This document shows, piece after piece, positions 9,018 through 16,437 of a stretch of DNA of 28,801 nucleotides (positions within the stretch are counted from its first letter, which is position 1; each line of letters starts with the position of its first letter). The position numbers were made by a program, and so were the translations under genes. The stretch comes from DATAFT01 sp035544635 (GTDB lineage Bacteria > Acidobacteriota > Thermoanaerobaculia > Multivoradales > Multivoraceae). The notes under the pieces are model-generated. The model saw nothing but the letters and a program-made list of their open reading frames with translations, did no database searches and was not told the origin of the DNA. The stretch lies in NCBI GenBank assembly GCA_035544635.1, contig DATKDQ010000034.1, positions 1 through 28,801 on the forward strand, written 5' to 3'.

Positions 9018-9485
9018 CTACCGGACGACGAGCTTGCCGCGCATCATCCGGCCGTGAAGGCGACACACGTACTCGTGCTCGCCGGGCTCGCGCGGCGCGC
9101 GGAACCGGATGGTGGTCGAGCTGCCGTCGCCGGGAACCGCGGCGCTTCTGACCCCGAGGCTCTCGATGGCGACGTCGTGATCGATGCCGGGGTCGCGGTT
9201 GACGATGGTCAGGCGCACCGCCTCCTCGGCCACCACCTCGAGGCGCGGGTTCGGCTGGTCGCTCCCGGGCAGGTAGAACGCCATGTCGCGCGCGACCAGC
9301 GTGAGGTCGTGCGTCGGCTGCGAGGCGTCCGCGACGAAGGTGGCGGCCGCGATCGCGAGTGCTGCCACCAGGGCGGTGCCGATCGCGGCGACCGAGCGCA
9401 GAGGCCGGGCTTCGCGCGAGCGCTCGGAGGATGGCGCGAGCGCCAGCCGGGGGGAGGGATCGAGGTCGAGTCGCGAGCGGCACAT
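9018..9485 (-). CDS. Exported cupredoxin-domain protein
   Basis: A 155-residue protein with a membrane-anchor or signal segment (about 31-53) and a C-terminal cupredoxin fold. Type 1 copper ligands are visible: His103 (DHDVAI), Cys141, His144 and Met147 or Met148 in YVCRLHGRMMRG. Such proteins carry electrons or copper in the periplasm. It lies downstream of a ZIP transporter and a multicopper oxidase on the same strand, and has its own promoter-like sequence immediately upstream (9501-9528). It could donate electrons to, or accept them from, the oxidase; that link is inferred from position. It converges with the MFS gene, 51 bp away. Confidence 0.85.
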   Translation of the reverse strand: MCRSRLDLDPSPRLALAPSSERSREARPLRSVAAIGTALVAALAIAAATFVADASQPTHDLTLVARDMAFYLPGSDQPNPRLEVVAEEAVRLTIVNRDPGIDHDVAIESLGVRSAAVPGDGSSTTIRFRAPREPGEHEYVCRLHGRMMRGKLVVR

Positions 9486-9500
9486 GGTTCGTTCCCGGCT

Positions 9501-9528
9501 ATTCTAGCTCACATTTGCTATAACTCAA
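9501..9528 (-). promoter_or_regulatory. Sigma-70-like promoter of the cupredoxin gene
   Basis: On the minus strand TTGAGT (9523-9528) and TAGAAT (9501-9506) are separated by 16 bp in a local AT-rich island. Transcription would begin about seven bases past the -10, leaving a very short leader before ATG 9485. The same -10 hexamer occurs ahead of the multicopper oxidase and the archaemetzincin-like gene. Confidence 0.5.
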
Positions 9529-9553
9529 AAACACAGAGCGAAGGTCATCGAAA

Positions 9554-9574
9554 TCGAGGTTATCAAGCCCTCGA
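9554..9574 (-). terminator. Weak hairpin after the ZIP gene
   Basis: A six-base-pair stem (TCGAGG / CCTCGA) with a nine-base loop lies about 23 bp past the ZIP stop codon, followed on the minus strand only by TTTCG. It separates the ZIP gene from the cupredoxin promoter, so it may end the oxidase-ZIP transcript inefficiently. Confidence 0.3.
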
Positions 9575-9596
9575 ATCTGCGGTCTTCGCGTCCGTG

Positions 9597-10862
9597 TCAT
9601 ACCAGCAGCCCGGTCGCGTACATCACCGCGAATCCCGCCACCAGCCCCGCCATCACCGGCCGGCTCGCGACCAGTGTTCCGAGCTGTCGTTCTCTCGTCA
9701 TCTGCCGTCCGATGAGGATCACCACCTGGGCGATGGCGCCGGCCGCGATCGCCAGGAAGACCACCGACCAGAGCGGCGAGTAGACCAGCCCGCCCAGCCA
9801 TGCCCCCGCGATGGTCGGCGCCCCCGCCACCATCCCGACCAGGACGAGGTGCGAGAGCGCCGCCCGGCTCTCGGCCAGCGGCGCCACGATGGCGAGCCCC
9901 TCGGTCGTGTTGTGGAGCGTGAAGCCGACGATGAGCAGCGCGCCCAGCGTGACTTCGCCCAGGCTGTAGGCGGCGCCGATCGCGAGGCCCTCGCCGAAGT
10001 TGTGCAGTCCGATCCCGACCGCGATCAGGAGCGACGTCACCAACGGACCGCGATCGGCCCCCGGCCCCGGCGCCGCCTCTCCCGGTTCCGGCTGGCGCCG
10101 CGCCCGCCCGCCGCGTCCCTCGAGCCCGTGAGCCAGCCGCTCTCCGAACGCCTCGATGGCGAGGAAGGCGAGCAGGGCGACGAGCGTGAAGAGGACGGTG
10201 CCCTGGAACGACGCGGCGAGGCCGCCCGCCGCCTCGAGACCGTCCTCCACGGTGTCGACGAACAGGAAGATCAGGAGCCCGACGGTGAGCGCGAGCACGA
10301 AGTCGAGCCCACGCCGTCCGACGCGGCCGATCGCCGGGTACCAGAGCAGGCCCACCGCCACCGGGATGACGCCGACGTAGAGCCCGATGAGCGCGAACCA
10401 GGCGAAGAACTGCCAGCTCGGTCGCGGTGTCTCCCTCGCCACCGCGATCTCGTGATCGAAGGTGAGGCCGCTCGAGGTGACGAGCCGGATCACGTGCGTC
10501 TCGTTCTCGACCCACGGGTAGGGAATCGAGAGCCGCACCGAGGCGAGATGCGAGAGCGGGCCCAGAGGCTCCTGGACGAACGCCCAGTAGGCGTCGTCGA
10601 CCATCACCTGCGCGATCGTCACCGGATCGGGTCCATCGTTGAGCACGGTGGCGACGATGCCGGTGTCGCGGAGCTCGACGCGCTGGAAGGCCAGCTCCTC
10701 GACCGGCGGCAGATCGCCTCGCAGCCGCGCCGCCGGGTCGGAGGCGACCACGATCCAGACCAGGCCCGCGACCAGGACGAGCGGCAGCAGAAAGAGGATC
10801 CACACCCGCACGCCGCCCGTCCGCGGCGGCGCGGGAGCCGTGCTCGGCGGACGCTCGCTCAT
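9597..10862 (-). CDS. ZIP-family metal transporter with extracytoplasmic domain
   Basis: A 421-residue membrane protein. After an N-terminal helix (about 20-41) comes a soluble segment of about 100 residues (45-148) rich in beta strands, probably periplasmic, then a C-terminal ZIP core of about seven or eight helices. The two metal-site motifs of ZIP proteins are present: HNFGEG at 287-292 and HNTTEG at 317-322. ZIP proteins import Zn2+, Fe2+, Mn2+ or related cations. A His-poor, Arg/Pro-rich cytoplasmic loop (about 245-272) separates the core halves. The start codon overlaps the stop of the multicopper oxidase by 4 bp, so the two are translationally coupled. The extra N-terminal domain is not part of ordinary bacterial ZupT, which is about 260 residues. 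Confidence 0.85.
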   Translation of the reverse strand: MSERPPSTAPAPPRTGGVRVWILFLLPLVLVAGLVWIVVASDPAARLRGDLPPVEELAFQRVELRDTGIVATVLNDGPDPVTIAQVMVDDAYWAFVQEPLGPLSHLASVRLSIPYPWVENETHVIRLVTSSGLTFDHEIAVARETPRPSWQFFAWFALIGLYVGVIPVAVGLLWYPAIGRVGRRGLDFVLALTVGLLIFLFVDTVEDGLEAAGGLAASFQGTVLFTLVALLAFLAIEAFGERLAHGLEGRGGRARRQPEPGEAAPGPGADRGPLVTSLLIAVGIGLHNFGEGLAIGAAYSLGEVTLGALLIVGFTLHNTTEGLAIVAPLAESRAALSHLVLVGMVAGAPTIAGAWLGGLVYSPLWSVVFLAIAAGAIAQVVILIGRQMTRERQLGTLVASRPVMAGLVAGFAVMYATGLLV

Positions 10863-11899
10863 GACGCCGTGGCGTCGAAGAAGCCCATCCAGCCCAGCTC
10901 CGCGAACTCGCTCTGATGCGCGTGGAACATGAACCGCCCGGGGTAGCGGAACGTGGTCTCGAGGATCGCGCGCTCGCCCTGGCAGAGCATCAGGGTGTCG
11001 GTCTTCTCGGCGGTTTCGAGGCGGGTGCCGGTGCGGTAGACGTCGAAGAACATGGCGTGCAGGTGGAGGCTGTTCACGAGATCGAACTCGGTGATGTTGA
11101 CCAGGTGGATGCGCACCAGCTCGCCCACCTCGACCTGGATCGGCTCGACCATGTGATGAAACCCGACGGTGTTGACCGCGTACACCTCGTTGTCGCCGTC
11201 GAAGTTGGTGTCGAACGCGTTCATCACCATGACCATCTCGTCCGCCGGCGGACGGGGTGGCTGGGGATCGACCAGGAACACGCCGTAGAGACCCTTGTGG
11301 ACGTGCCGCTTGAGCGGGATCGCGTGGCAGTGGTAGAGGTGGAGGCCGTAGGGCTCCGCGTCGAACTCGTAGAGGAACTCGCCGCCGGGCGCCACCTGGT
11401 GCTCGGGCAGCGAGCCGTCCATCTCGGGCGGATGCCAGCCGTGGAAGTGGATGGTGTGCGGATGCGAGCCCTGGTTCACGAAGTGGACGCGGACGCGGTC
11501 GCCGACGCTGGCGCGCAGCGTCGGTCCCGGGACCTGGCCGTTGAAGGTCCAGGCGGGGAAGTAGATGCCGGGTGCGATCTCGATCTCGCGGTCCACCGCG
11601 AAGATCTCGTACTCGCGCAGGAGGGATCCGTCCTCGCGCTGCGTCTCCCGGTAGAAGCGCACGCGCTCGGCCGGAGGCAGATGCGAGAAGTTGAAGCTGC
11701 GCAGGTACGCCGTCGGGTCGAAGCGGGAGGTGTCAACCCGCCCGACCGCGCCCATCGCGTGGTGGTGGTGGAGGCGGGGGTCGGTGGTGACGTCCGCGGC
11801 GCGGGCGCGCGACGCGATGGCGCCGGTGGCCGCGGCGAGCGAGCCCAGGCCCGCGGTTCTCAACATGGACCTACGGGACATTCGCCATCTCGTGAACAT
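10859..11899 (-). CDS. Tat-exported two-domain multicopper oxidase
   Basis: A 346-residue periplasmic oxidase. The N-terminus carries a twin-arginine signal (MSRRSMLRTAG then Ala-rich), followed by an HHHH stretch at 44-47. Cupredoxin domain 1 has HTIHFHG (148-154) and YHCHAIPL (189-196) with Cys191 as type 1 copper ligand. Domain 2 has SLHLHAMFF (277-285) and FMFHAHQSEF (323-332), where the cysteine position is alanine, so only domain 1 holds a type 1 copper while both supply His for the trinuclear site. That matches the two-domain (type C-like) multicopper oxidases, which assemble as trimers, rather than nitrite reductase. ATG 11899 has GAGG upstream; ATG 11881 is an alternative that still keeps the Tat motif. 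Confidence 0.9.
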   Translation of the reverse strand: MFTRWRMSRRSMLRTAGLGSLAAATGAIASRARAADVTTDPRLHHHHAMGAVGRVDTSRFDPTAYLRSFNFSHLPPAERVRFYRETQREDGSLLREYEIFAVDREIEIAPGIYFPAWTFNGQVPGPTLRASVGDRVRVHFVNQGSHPHTIHFHGWHPPEMDGSLPEHQVAPGGEFLYEFDAEPYGLHLYHCHAIPLKRHVHKGLYGVFLVDPQPPRPPADEMVMVMNAFDTNFDGDNEVYAVNTVGFHHMVEPIQVEVGELVRIHLVNITEFDLVNSLHLHAMFFDVYRTGTRLETAEKTDTLMLCQGERAILETTFRYPGRFMFHAHQSEFAELGWMGFFDATAS

Positions 11900-11912
11900 T
11901 GTTTTTGCTATA

Positions 11913-11923
11913 CCTCGACGAGG
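11913..11923 (-). promoter_or_regulatory. Small hairpin over the oxidase ribosome-binding site
   Basis: CCTC and GAGG (11913-11923) can pair around a three-base loop in the leader of the oxidase mRNA. The GAGG half is the apparent Shine-Dalgarno sequence, 13 bases before ATG 11899, so pairing could reduce translation. The stem is only four base pairs and may be chance. Confidence 0.25.
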
Positions 11924-11961
11924 CTTGGGTGTGGTGCCAGGGGATTTTCGACTAATCAAAA

Positions 11962-11990
11962 ATTCTAGGGCGACGCCCTGACGATGTCAA
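11962..11990 (-). promoter_or_regulatory. Strong sigma-70 promoter of the oxidase-ZIP operon
   Basis: On the minus strand a perfect TTGACA (11985-11990) is followed after exactly 17 bp by TAGAAT (11962-11967, five of six matches to TATAAT). Predicted transcription starts near 11955, giving a leader of about 55 nt before ATG 11899. The segment lies in the divergent gap shared with the lipoprotein gene. Confidence 0.65.
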
Positions 11991-12047
11991 GGCCTCCCAG
12001 CGGGCCGAGGTCGCTCGCGTCTGGAATAGGATCAGCCGATCGCAAAC

Positions 12048-12072
12048 GAAGGAAGGAAGGAAGGAAGGAAGG
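12048..12072 (+). repeat. GAAG tetranucleotide repeat acting as ribosome-binding region
   Basis: Six uninterrupted GAAG units plus one G end two bases before the ATG at 12075. Every unit contains an AAGG/GGA Shine-Dalgarno-like core. Tetranucleotide runs of this kind mutate by slippage, and here the length sets the distance between upstream sequence and start codon. Confidence 0.85.
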
Positions 12073-12074
12073 AC

Positions 12075-12902
12075 ATGCACCGCTACCACCACGCCGCCGC
12101 TGCGGCCGCGACGCTCTGCGTCACGATTCTCGTCACGGCCGGCTGCGCCTCTACCGGAGGGGCCGGTCCTTCGCCCGACGTGGCGCCGCCCGCGACCACG
12201 CTCGACGTGCGGGACGAGGTGGGGGCCAACGGCCTACCCACTCCCAACGCGCTGCTCGCGCGCTACGTCGACGCGCTCGGCGGCGAGGTGGCGCTGCGCC
12301 GCCACGAGTCCTCGACGCGCAAGGGCAAGATGTCGATCGCGGCGATGGGGATGGAGGGCGCGACCACGGTTCACGCCGCGGCGCCCGACCGCATGGTGAT
12401 GAACATCGAGACCGGCATGGGCGCGATGAACCAGGGCTTCAACGGCAAGGTCGGCTGGTCCGACAACCCGATGACCGGCGCCCAGGTCCTGGCGGGCGAC
12501 CAGCTCGCCAACATGAAGCAGCAGGCGGACTTCTACATGCCGCTCAACTACACCCGGCACTTCACGTCGATGGAGACGGTCGAGGAGACCGACTTCAACG
12601 GCGCCGCGGCCTACAAGGTGAGGTTGGTGAGCTCGACCGGCCGCGAGGCGCTGCACTTCTTCGACCGGTCCTCGAGCCTCCTGATCGGCATCCAGGGCGT
12701 GCAGGACGGCCCGATGGGCGAGTCCGAGGTGAAGATCTCGTTCTCCGACTACAAGGACTTCGGCGGCGTGAAGATGCCGGCCAAGACGCTGATCGACGTC
12801 GCGGGCATGCAGATCGAGCAGACGGTCGACACCGTGACCTACGACGACGTCGACGCGTCGGCCTTCGAGCCGCCGGAGGCGGTGAGGGCGCAGCTGAAGT
12901 AG
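12075..12902 (+). CDS. Outer-membrane-type lipoprotein, LolA/LolB-like fold suspected
   Basis: A 275-residue lipoprotein: signal peptide 1-23 ends in a lipobox (LVTAGC) with Cys24 as the lipidated residue. The mature part has a Pro/Ala linker, a helix (ALLARYVDALGGEVALRRHES), then many short strands (residues 75-270) such as YKDFGGVKMPAKTLIDVAGMQIEQTVDTVTYDDVDASAFEPP. This layout is seen in outer-membrane lipoprotein-sorting-like proteins and their relatives, often next to peptidases. It is followed 14 bp later by an M28 peptidase. The start is the ATG directly after the GAAG repeat. Function unproven. Confidence 0.8.
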   Translation: MHRYHHAAAAAATLCVTILVTAGCASTGGAGPSPDVAPPATTLDVRDEVGANGLPTPNALLARYVDALGGEVALRRHESSTRKGKMSIAAMGMEGATTVHAAAPDRMVMNIETGMGAMNQGFNGKVGWSDNPMTGAQVLAGDQLANMKQQADFYMPLNYTRHFTSMETVEETDFNGAAAYKVRLVSSTGREALHFFDRSSSLLIGIQGVQDGPMGESEVKISFSDYKDFGGVKMPAKTLIDVAGMQIEQTVDTVTYDDVDASAFEPPEAVRAQLK

Positions 12903-12916
12903 CGGGAGGAGGCAAG

Positions 12917-14587
12917 TTGCGCGCTTCCCGCCTCCTGACCGTCCCCCTTCTCCTGCTCCTGCACGCGCCTCCCTCCGTCTCGGCGCAGGTCGAGGAGCCC
13001 ATCGACTGGGACATGGTGAACCGCATCCGCGCCGAGGGATTCGGCCGGTCGCGGGTGATGGAGACGCTGGGCCATCTGACCGACCGGATCGGCTCGCGCC
13101 TCACCGGCTCGCCGGGCATGCGGGAGGCGAACGAGTGGACGCGCGGCCGCCTCGCGGAGTGGGGGCTGGTGAACGCGACGGTCGAGCCCTGGGGGCGTTT
13201 CGGCCGCGGTTGGAGCGTCGATCGAGCCGCGGTTCACCTGGTGCGCCCGCTGGCCGCCCCGCTCCAGGCGCTGCCCGAGGCATGGACGCCGGCGACGGCG
13301 GGGCCGGTGCGCGGCCTCGCGATGCGCGTGACCCTCGCTCAGGAGGAGGACTTCGAGGAGCACCGGGGGAAGCTCTCTGGGAGGATTCTCCTGCTCGACG
13401 AGGAGCGCGAGGGGCCGCCGGCGGAGCGATCCGAGTTTCGCCGCTACACCGCCGAGGAGCTCGAGGAGCTGGCTGAGTTCCGCATCCCAAGCCGCCGCGA
13501 CCGCGACCAGAACCGCAGGCGCGCGATCGAGCGCCGTCGCCTCGGCAGGGCGCTGCGCGAGTTCCTCGCCGCCGAGGGTGTGCTCGCGATGGTGAAGGTG
13601 AGCCCCTGGGACGCCGGCATCGTGCGCGTCGGCGGCGGTGGATCGCGCGAGCCTGGAGAGGAGGTCGGGCCACCGAGCCTGGTGATGGCCGCCGAGCACT
13701 ACGGTTGGATCGTGCGGCTACTCGAGCGCGGTGAAGAGGTCGAGCTGGAGATCGACGTCGCCGCGCGCTTCCACGACGACGACCTCGACGCCGCCAACAC
13801 GCTGGCCGAGATCCCGGGGAGCGACCGTGAGGACGAGCTGGTGATGGCCGGCGCCCACCTCGACTCGTGGCACGCTGCCACCGGATCGAACGACAACGCG
13901 GCTGGGTCCGCGGTCGTGATGGAAGCGGCGCGCATCCTCCAGGCGCTGGGTGTCCGGCCGCGTCGCACCATCCGGATCGCGCTCTGGAGCGGCGAGGAGC
14001 AGGGACTCCTGGGCTCGCGCGCCTACGTCGAGCGTCACTTCGCGAGCCGGCCCGAGCCGGCCGATCCCGAGATCCTCGAGCTGCCGAAGAGCCTGTGGCC
14101 CGTCACCTGGCCGCTGCGGCTTCAGCCGGCGCACGCGAAGCTCTCCGCCTACTTCAACGTCGACAACGGAAGCGGCAGGATCCGCGGCGTCTACACCCAG
14201 GGCAACGTGGCGGTGGGGCCGATCTTCGCGCGCTGGCTCCAGCCGTTCGACGACCTCGGAGCGGACACCGTGACGCATCGCGACACCGGGTCGACGGACC
14301 ACGTACCGTTCCACGCGGTGGGTCTCCCCGGCTTTCAGTTCATCCAGGACTGGCTCGACTACCAGACCCGCACCCACCACTCCCACCTCGACCACTTCGA
14401 CCACGCGGTGGAGGAGGACTTGAAGCAGGCCTCGGTGGTGCTGGCCTCGTTTCTCTACCACGCGGCGATGCGCGACGAGCTCCTACCGCGCGGCCCGATG
14501 CCGCAGCCGCCCGTGGACGGCGCGGAAAAGATCACTGCGGCCGAGTCGACCGGAACCGAGCACGATCCCGTGCACGATCCCGAGTAG
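12917..14587 (+). CDS. Exported M28-family zinc peptidase
   Basis: A 556-residue aminopeptidase/carboxypeptidase-like enzyme, likely periplasmic. TTG 12917 is chosen as start because GGGAGGAGG (12904-12912) lies five bases before it and it gives a clean signal peptide (RASRLLTVPLLLLLHAPPSVSA). Zinc and catalytic residues of clan MH are visible: H314 and D316 (AHLDSW), D326 (GSNDNAAG), E360-E361 (SGEEQG), D416 (FNVDNG) and His in RTHHSHLD (485-492). Residues about 130-285 form a cap or PA-like insertion with a highly charged stretch (RRDRDQNRRRAIERRR). Relatives release amino acids from peptides in the envelope. Probably an operon with the preceding lipoprotein. Confidence 0.9.
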   Translation: MRASRLLTVPLLLLLHAPPSVSAQVEEPIDWDMVNRIRAEGFGRSRVMETLGHLTDRIGSRLTGSPGMREANEWTRGRLAEWGLVNATVEPWGRFGRGWSVDRAAVHLVRPLAAPLQALPEAWTPATAGPVRGLAMRVTLAQEEDFEEHRGKLSGRILLLDEEREGPPAERSEFRRYTAEELEELAEFRIPSRRDRDQNRRRAIERRRLGRALREFLAAEGVLAMVKVSPWDAGIVRVGGGGSREPGEEVGPPSLVMAAEHYGWIVRLLERGEEVELEIDVAARFHDDDLDAANTLAEIPGSDREDELVMAGAHLDSWHAATGSNDNAAGSAVVMEAARILQALGVRPRRTIRIALWSGEEQGLLGSRAYVERHFASRPEPADPEILELPKSLWPVTWPLRLQPAHAKLSAYFNVDNGSGRIRGVYTQGNVAVGPIFARWLQPFDDLGADTVTHRDTGSTDHVPFHAVGLPGFQFIQDWLDYQTRTHHSHLDHFDHAVEEDLKQASVVLASFLYHAAMRDELLPRGPMPQPPVDGAEKITAAESTGTEHDPVHDPE

Positions 14588-14594
14588 TGAAGGC

Positions 14595-15623
14595 ATGGCA
14601 TCGCGCCGCGACCGAACGCCGGGTCATCGCGAGCGGGCGCTACAGCCCGGACGCCTCGGCGCCGCGCTCGCTCGAAGCGCCGGCTCGGCCGAGCCGCCCG
14701 CCAGCCTGACCGATGCGGAGCAGACCGTTAGCGAGGACTTCGTCGCCGTCGACCCGTCGCGCTACGGCGACCAGGGTGACGTCGAGCTGATCGTGATCGC
14801 CCACCCCGATCTCGAGGCGGTCGGAACGCGGTTCCGGGTCCCCCGACAGCCCAGCGTGGCGATCGGCCGCGCGGAGGCCGCCGACCTCCGGCTGGCCGGC
14901 TCCTCCTCGTTGTCGCGGCTTCACGCGAGACTTCGCTTCGCCGCCGGAAGGATCACGATCGAGGATGCCGGCAGCCGGAACGGCACGTTCGTCAACGGAC
15001 GCCGCATCGCCGGAGCGGTCGAGCTCGCGAGCGGCGATCGCGTGCAGGTCGGTGGCGTCCACTGCAAGCTCCTGCGCGAGCTCGACGTCGAGGCGGCCTA
15101 TCACGACGCGCTGCTCGAGCTTGCGGTGCGGGATGGCTTGACCGGAGCCTTCAATCGGCGCTTCTTCCACGACGAGCTGGAGCGGGAGATCGCGAGATCG
15201 CGACGCCATGCTCACCCGTTCACTCTGATCGTCGTCGACGCCGACGACTTCAAGGCGGTCAACGACTGCCATGGTCACGTGGTCGGCGATCAGGTGCTGC
15301 GCGAGATCGCGAACGTCCTCGGCGAGAGCGTGCGCTCCGAGCAGGTGCTCGCCCGAGTGGGCGGCGACGAGTTCGCGATCCTTTGTCCCGAGACTTGCGC
15401 GGCCGAGGCTGGAGCTCTCGCCCAACGGCTGTGTGCGGCGCTCGCGGCGCGGTCGATGCCGTGTCTCGCCGGCGGCGAGACCGTCACCTGCTCTTTCGGC
15501 GTCGCCGAGCTCGCCGAGGGCGATGGCGCCGCGACGGATCTCTACGAGAAAGCGGACCGGGCGCTCTACCGATCGAAGAGCGAGGGCCGCACCCGGGTCA
15601 CGGTCGCCCCTACGGACTCGTGA
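14595..15623 (+). CDS. FHA-GGDEF diguanylate cyclase
   Basis: A 342-residue cytoplasmic signalling protein that should make cyclic di-GMP from two GTP. After a charged N-terminus of about 60 residues comes a phosphothreonine-binding FHA domain (about 62-160: GR at 91-92, SRLH at 107-110, SRNGTFVNG at 127-135), then a GGDEF domain (about 168-340) with LTGAFNRRFF, DADDFKAVND and an intact GGDEF at 256-260. The product-inhibition site RxxD is RSEQ (247-250), lacking the aspartate, so feedback by c-di-GMP is probably weak. Start ATG 14595 follows GAAGG, seven bases past the peptidase stop. The FHA domain suggests activation by a Thr-phosphorylated protein, possibly from a kinase such as the one at the left edge. 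Confidence 0.92.
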   Translation: MASRRDRTPGHRERALQPGRLGAALARSAGSAEPPASLTDAEQTVSEDFVAVDPSRYGDQGDVELIVIAHPDLEAVGTRFRVPRQPSVAIGRAEAADLRLAGSSSLSRLHARLRFAAGRITIEDAGSRNGTFVNGRRIAGAVELASGDRVQVGGVHCKLLRELDVEAAYHDALLELAVRDGLTGAFNRRFFHDELEREIARSRRHAHPFTLIVVDADDFKAVNDCHGHVVGDQVLREIANVLGESVRSEQVLARVGGDEFAILCPETCAAEAGALAQRLCAALAARSMPCLAGGETVTCSFGVAELAEGDGAATDLYEKADRALYRSKSEGRTRVTVAPTDS

Positions 15624-15674
15624 GAGTCGCCCCCACGAGAGAAGCCCTGGATTGCCTGAGGGGCTGAAGCGGCT

Positions 15675-16283
15675 CTAGGCGTAGCGCTCTCTGAGGAAGG
15701 CCTCGCAGGCGCGGCAGAAGCGGAAGCCGCGCGCGTCGATCACGGCGCGCACGTAGCCGCGCTCTCCGAAGCGATTGAAGTCGCCCTTCGTCATCGGGCA
15801 GTAGGCGCCGTCGCCGGCCTTGTCGTGGCCGTAGTGGTGGAGGAGCCCGAAGTTGTGGCCCAGCTCGTGGATCGCGACCTTCAGCAGGCGCGCCCCCGCG
15901 AGCTCGGCGCTGACCTCGACGCCGTCGCCGCACAGGCGCCGCGTCGAGACCACCGCGACGTCATTCGAGTTGTCCTTGCCACCGAACATGAAACGGAAGA
16001 ACTCGTCTCCGCTCGAGTCGAGGAGATCGGCTCCGGTGACTCCCAGGATGTGACCGCCGACCTCGGCGTCGAGCGATCGGGTGAGGAGCCTCGCCTCGAT
16101 CTCCTCGAAGGGCGGTGGGTCGTACTGGACGAGCGAGATGTCCTGGATCAGGTAGTAGAACGCTTCGACGAGCTTCTCGGCGAACGACCCGAGAGACGAT
16201 GGCGTGATCGGCGTGCCGATCCGAACCAGCTTGAGGCTGGCGAGTGCATCGCGGTTCGCGGTGCGTGAGTCGCCGAGGCCCAT
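15675..16283 (-). CDS. Archaemetzincin-like zinc protease
   Basis: A 202-residue soluble protein with HELGHNFGLLH at 139-149, the extended HExxHxxGxxH motif of metzincins, followed by YCPM (161-164) and a C-terminal CRAC (190-193). This arrangement matches archaemetzincins, whose catalytic motif is followed by a four-Cys zinc finger and a Met-turn. Here the first Cys of that finger is His150 and the loop to Cys162 is longer (11 residues rather than four), so the structural zinc would be bound by His plus three Cys or not at all. No signal peptide is seen, as usual for the family. The physiological substrate is unknown even for characterised members. Confidence 0.88.
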   Translation of the reverse strand: MGLGDSRTANRDALASLKLVRIGTPITPSSLGSFAEKLVEAFYYLIQDISLVQYDPPPFEEIEARLLTRSLDAEVGGHILGVTGADLLDSSGDEFFRFMFGGKDNSNDVAVVSTRRLCGDGVEVSAELAGARLLKVAIHELGHNFGLLHHYGHDKAGDGAYCPMTKGDFNRFGERGYVRAVIDARGFRFCRACEAFLRERYA

Positions 16284-16297
16284 CGAAGTTATGCCCT

Positions 16298-16326
16298 ATT
16301 CTACATTTATCGATCAGGTTTTGCAC
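16298..16326 (-). promoter_or_regulatory. Possible promoter of the archaemetzincin-like gene
   Basis: TAGAAT (16298-16303) on the minus strand is a good -10 in an AT-rich island, about 15 bp from ATG 16283. The -35 at 17-bp spacing is GTGCAA, a poor match, so an activator may be needed or the call may be wrong. Confidence 0.35.
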
Positions 16327-16437
16327 TACCCACCATCCTGATCGTCCTGGCGTCTCCGGCCGTCCGTGGCGGTCGGTCGCCGTGCGCGAGCGCGAAGCTC
16401 GCAAAGAGCATGTCGCCAACGCGCGGCCAGCGTCGCG

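Noticed and set aside
10859..11899. Copper nitrite reductase (NirK) as identity of the oxidase
   Set aside because: Domain 2 has HAH and HLH pairs needed for a trinuclear copper site and the first domain has YHCHAIPL; the NirK pattern with its single type 2 site and Met ligand spacing is not seen.
15643..15665. Hairpin AGCCC/GGGCT as a bidirectional terminator between the GGDEF and archaemetzincin genes
   Set aside because: Only five base pairs with a 13-base loop and no T-run on either side.
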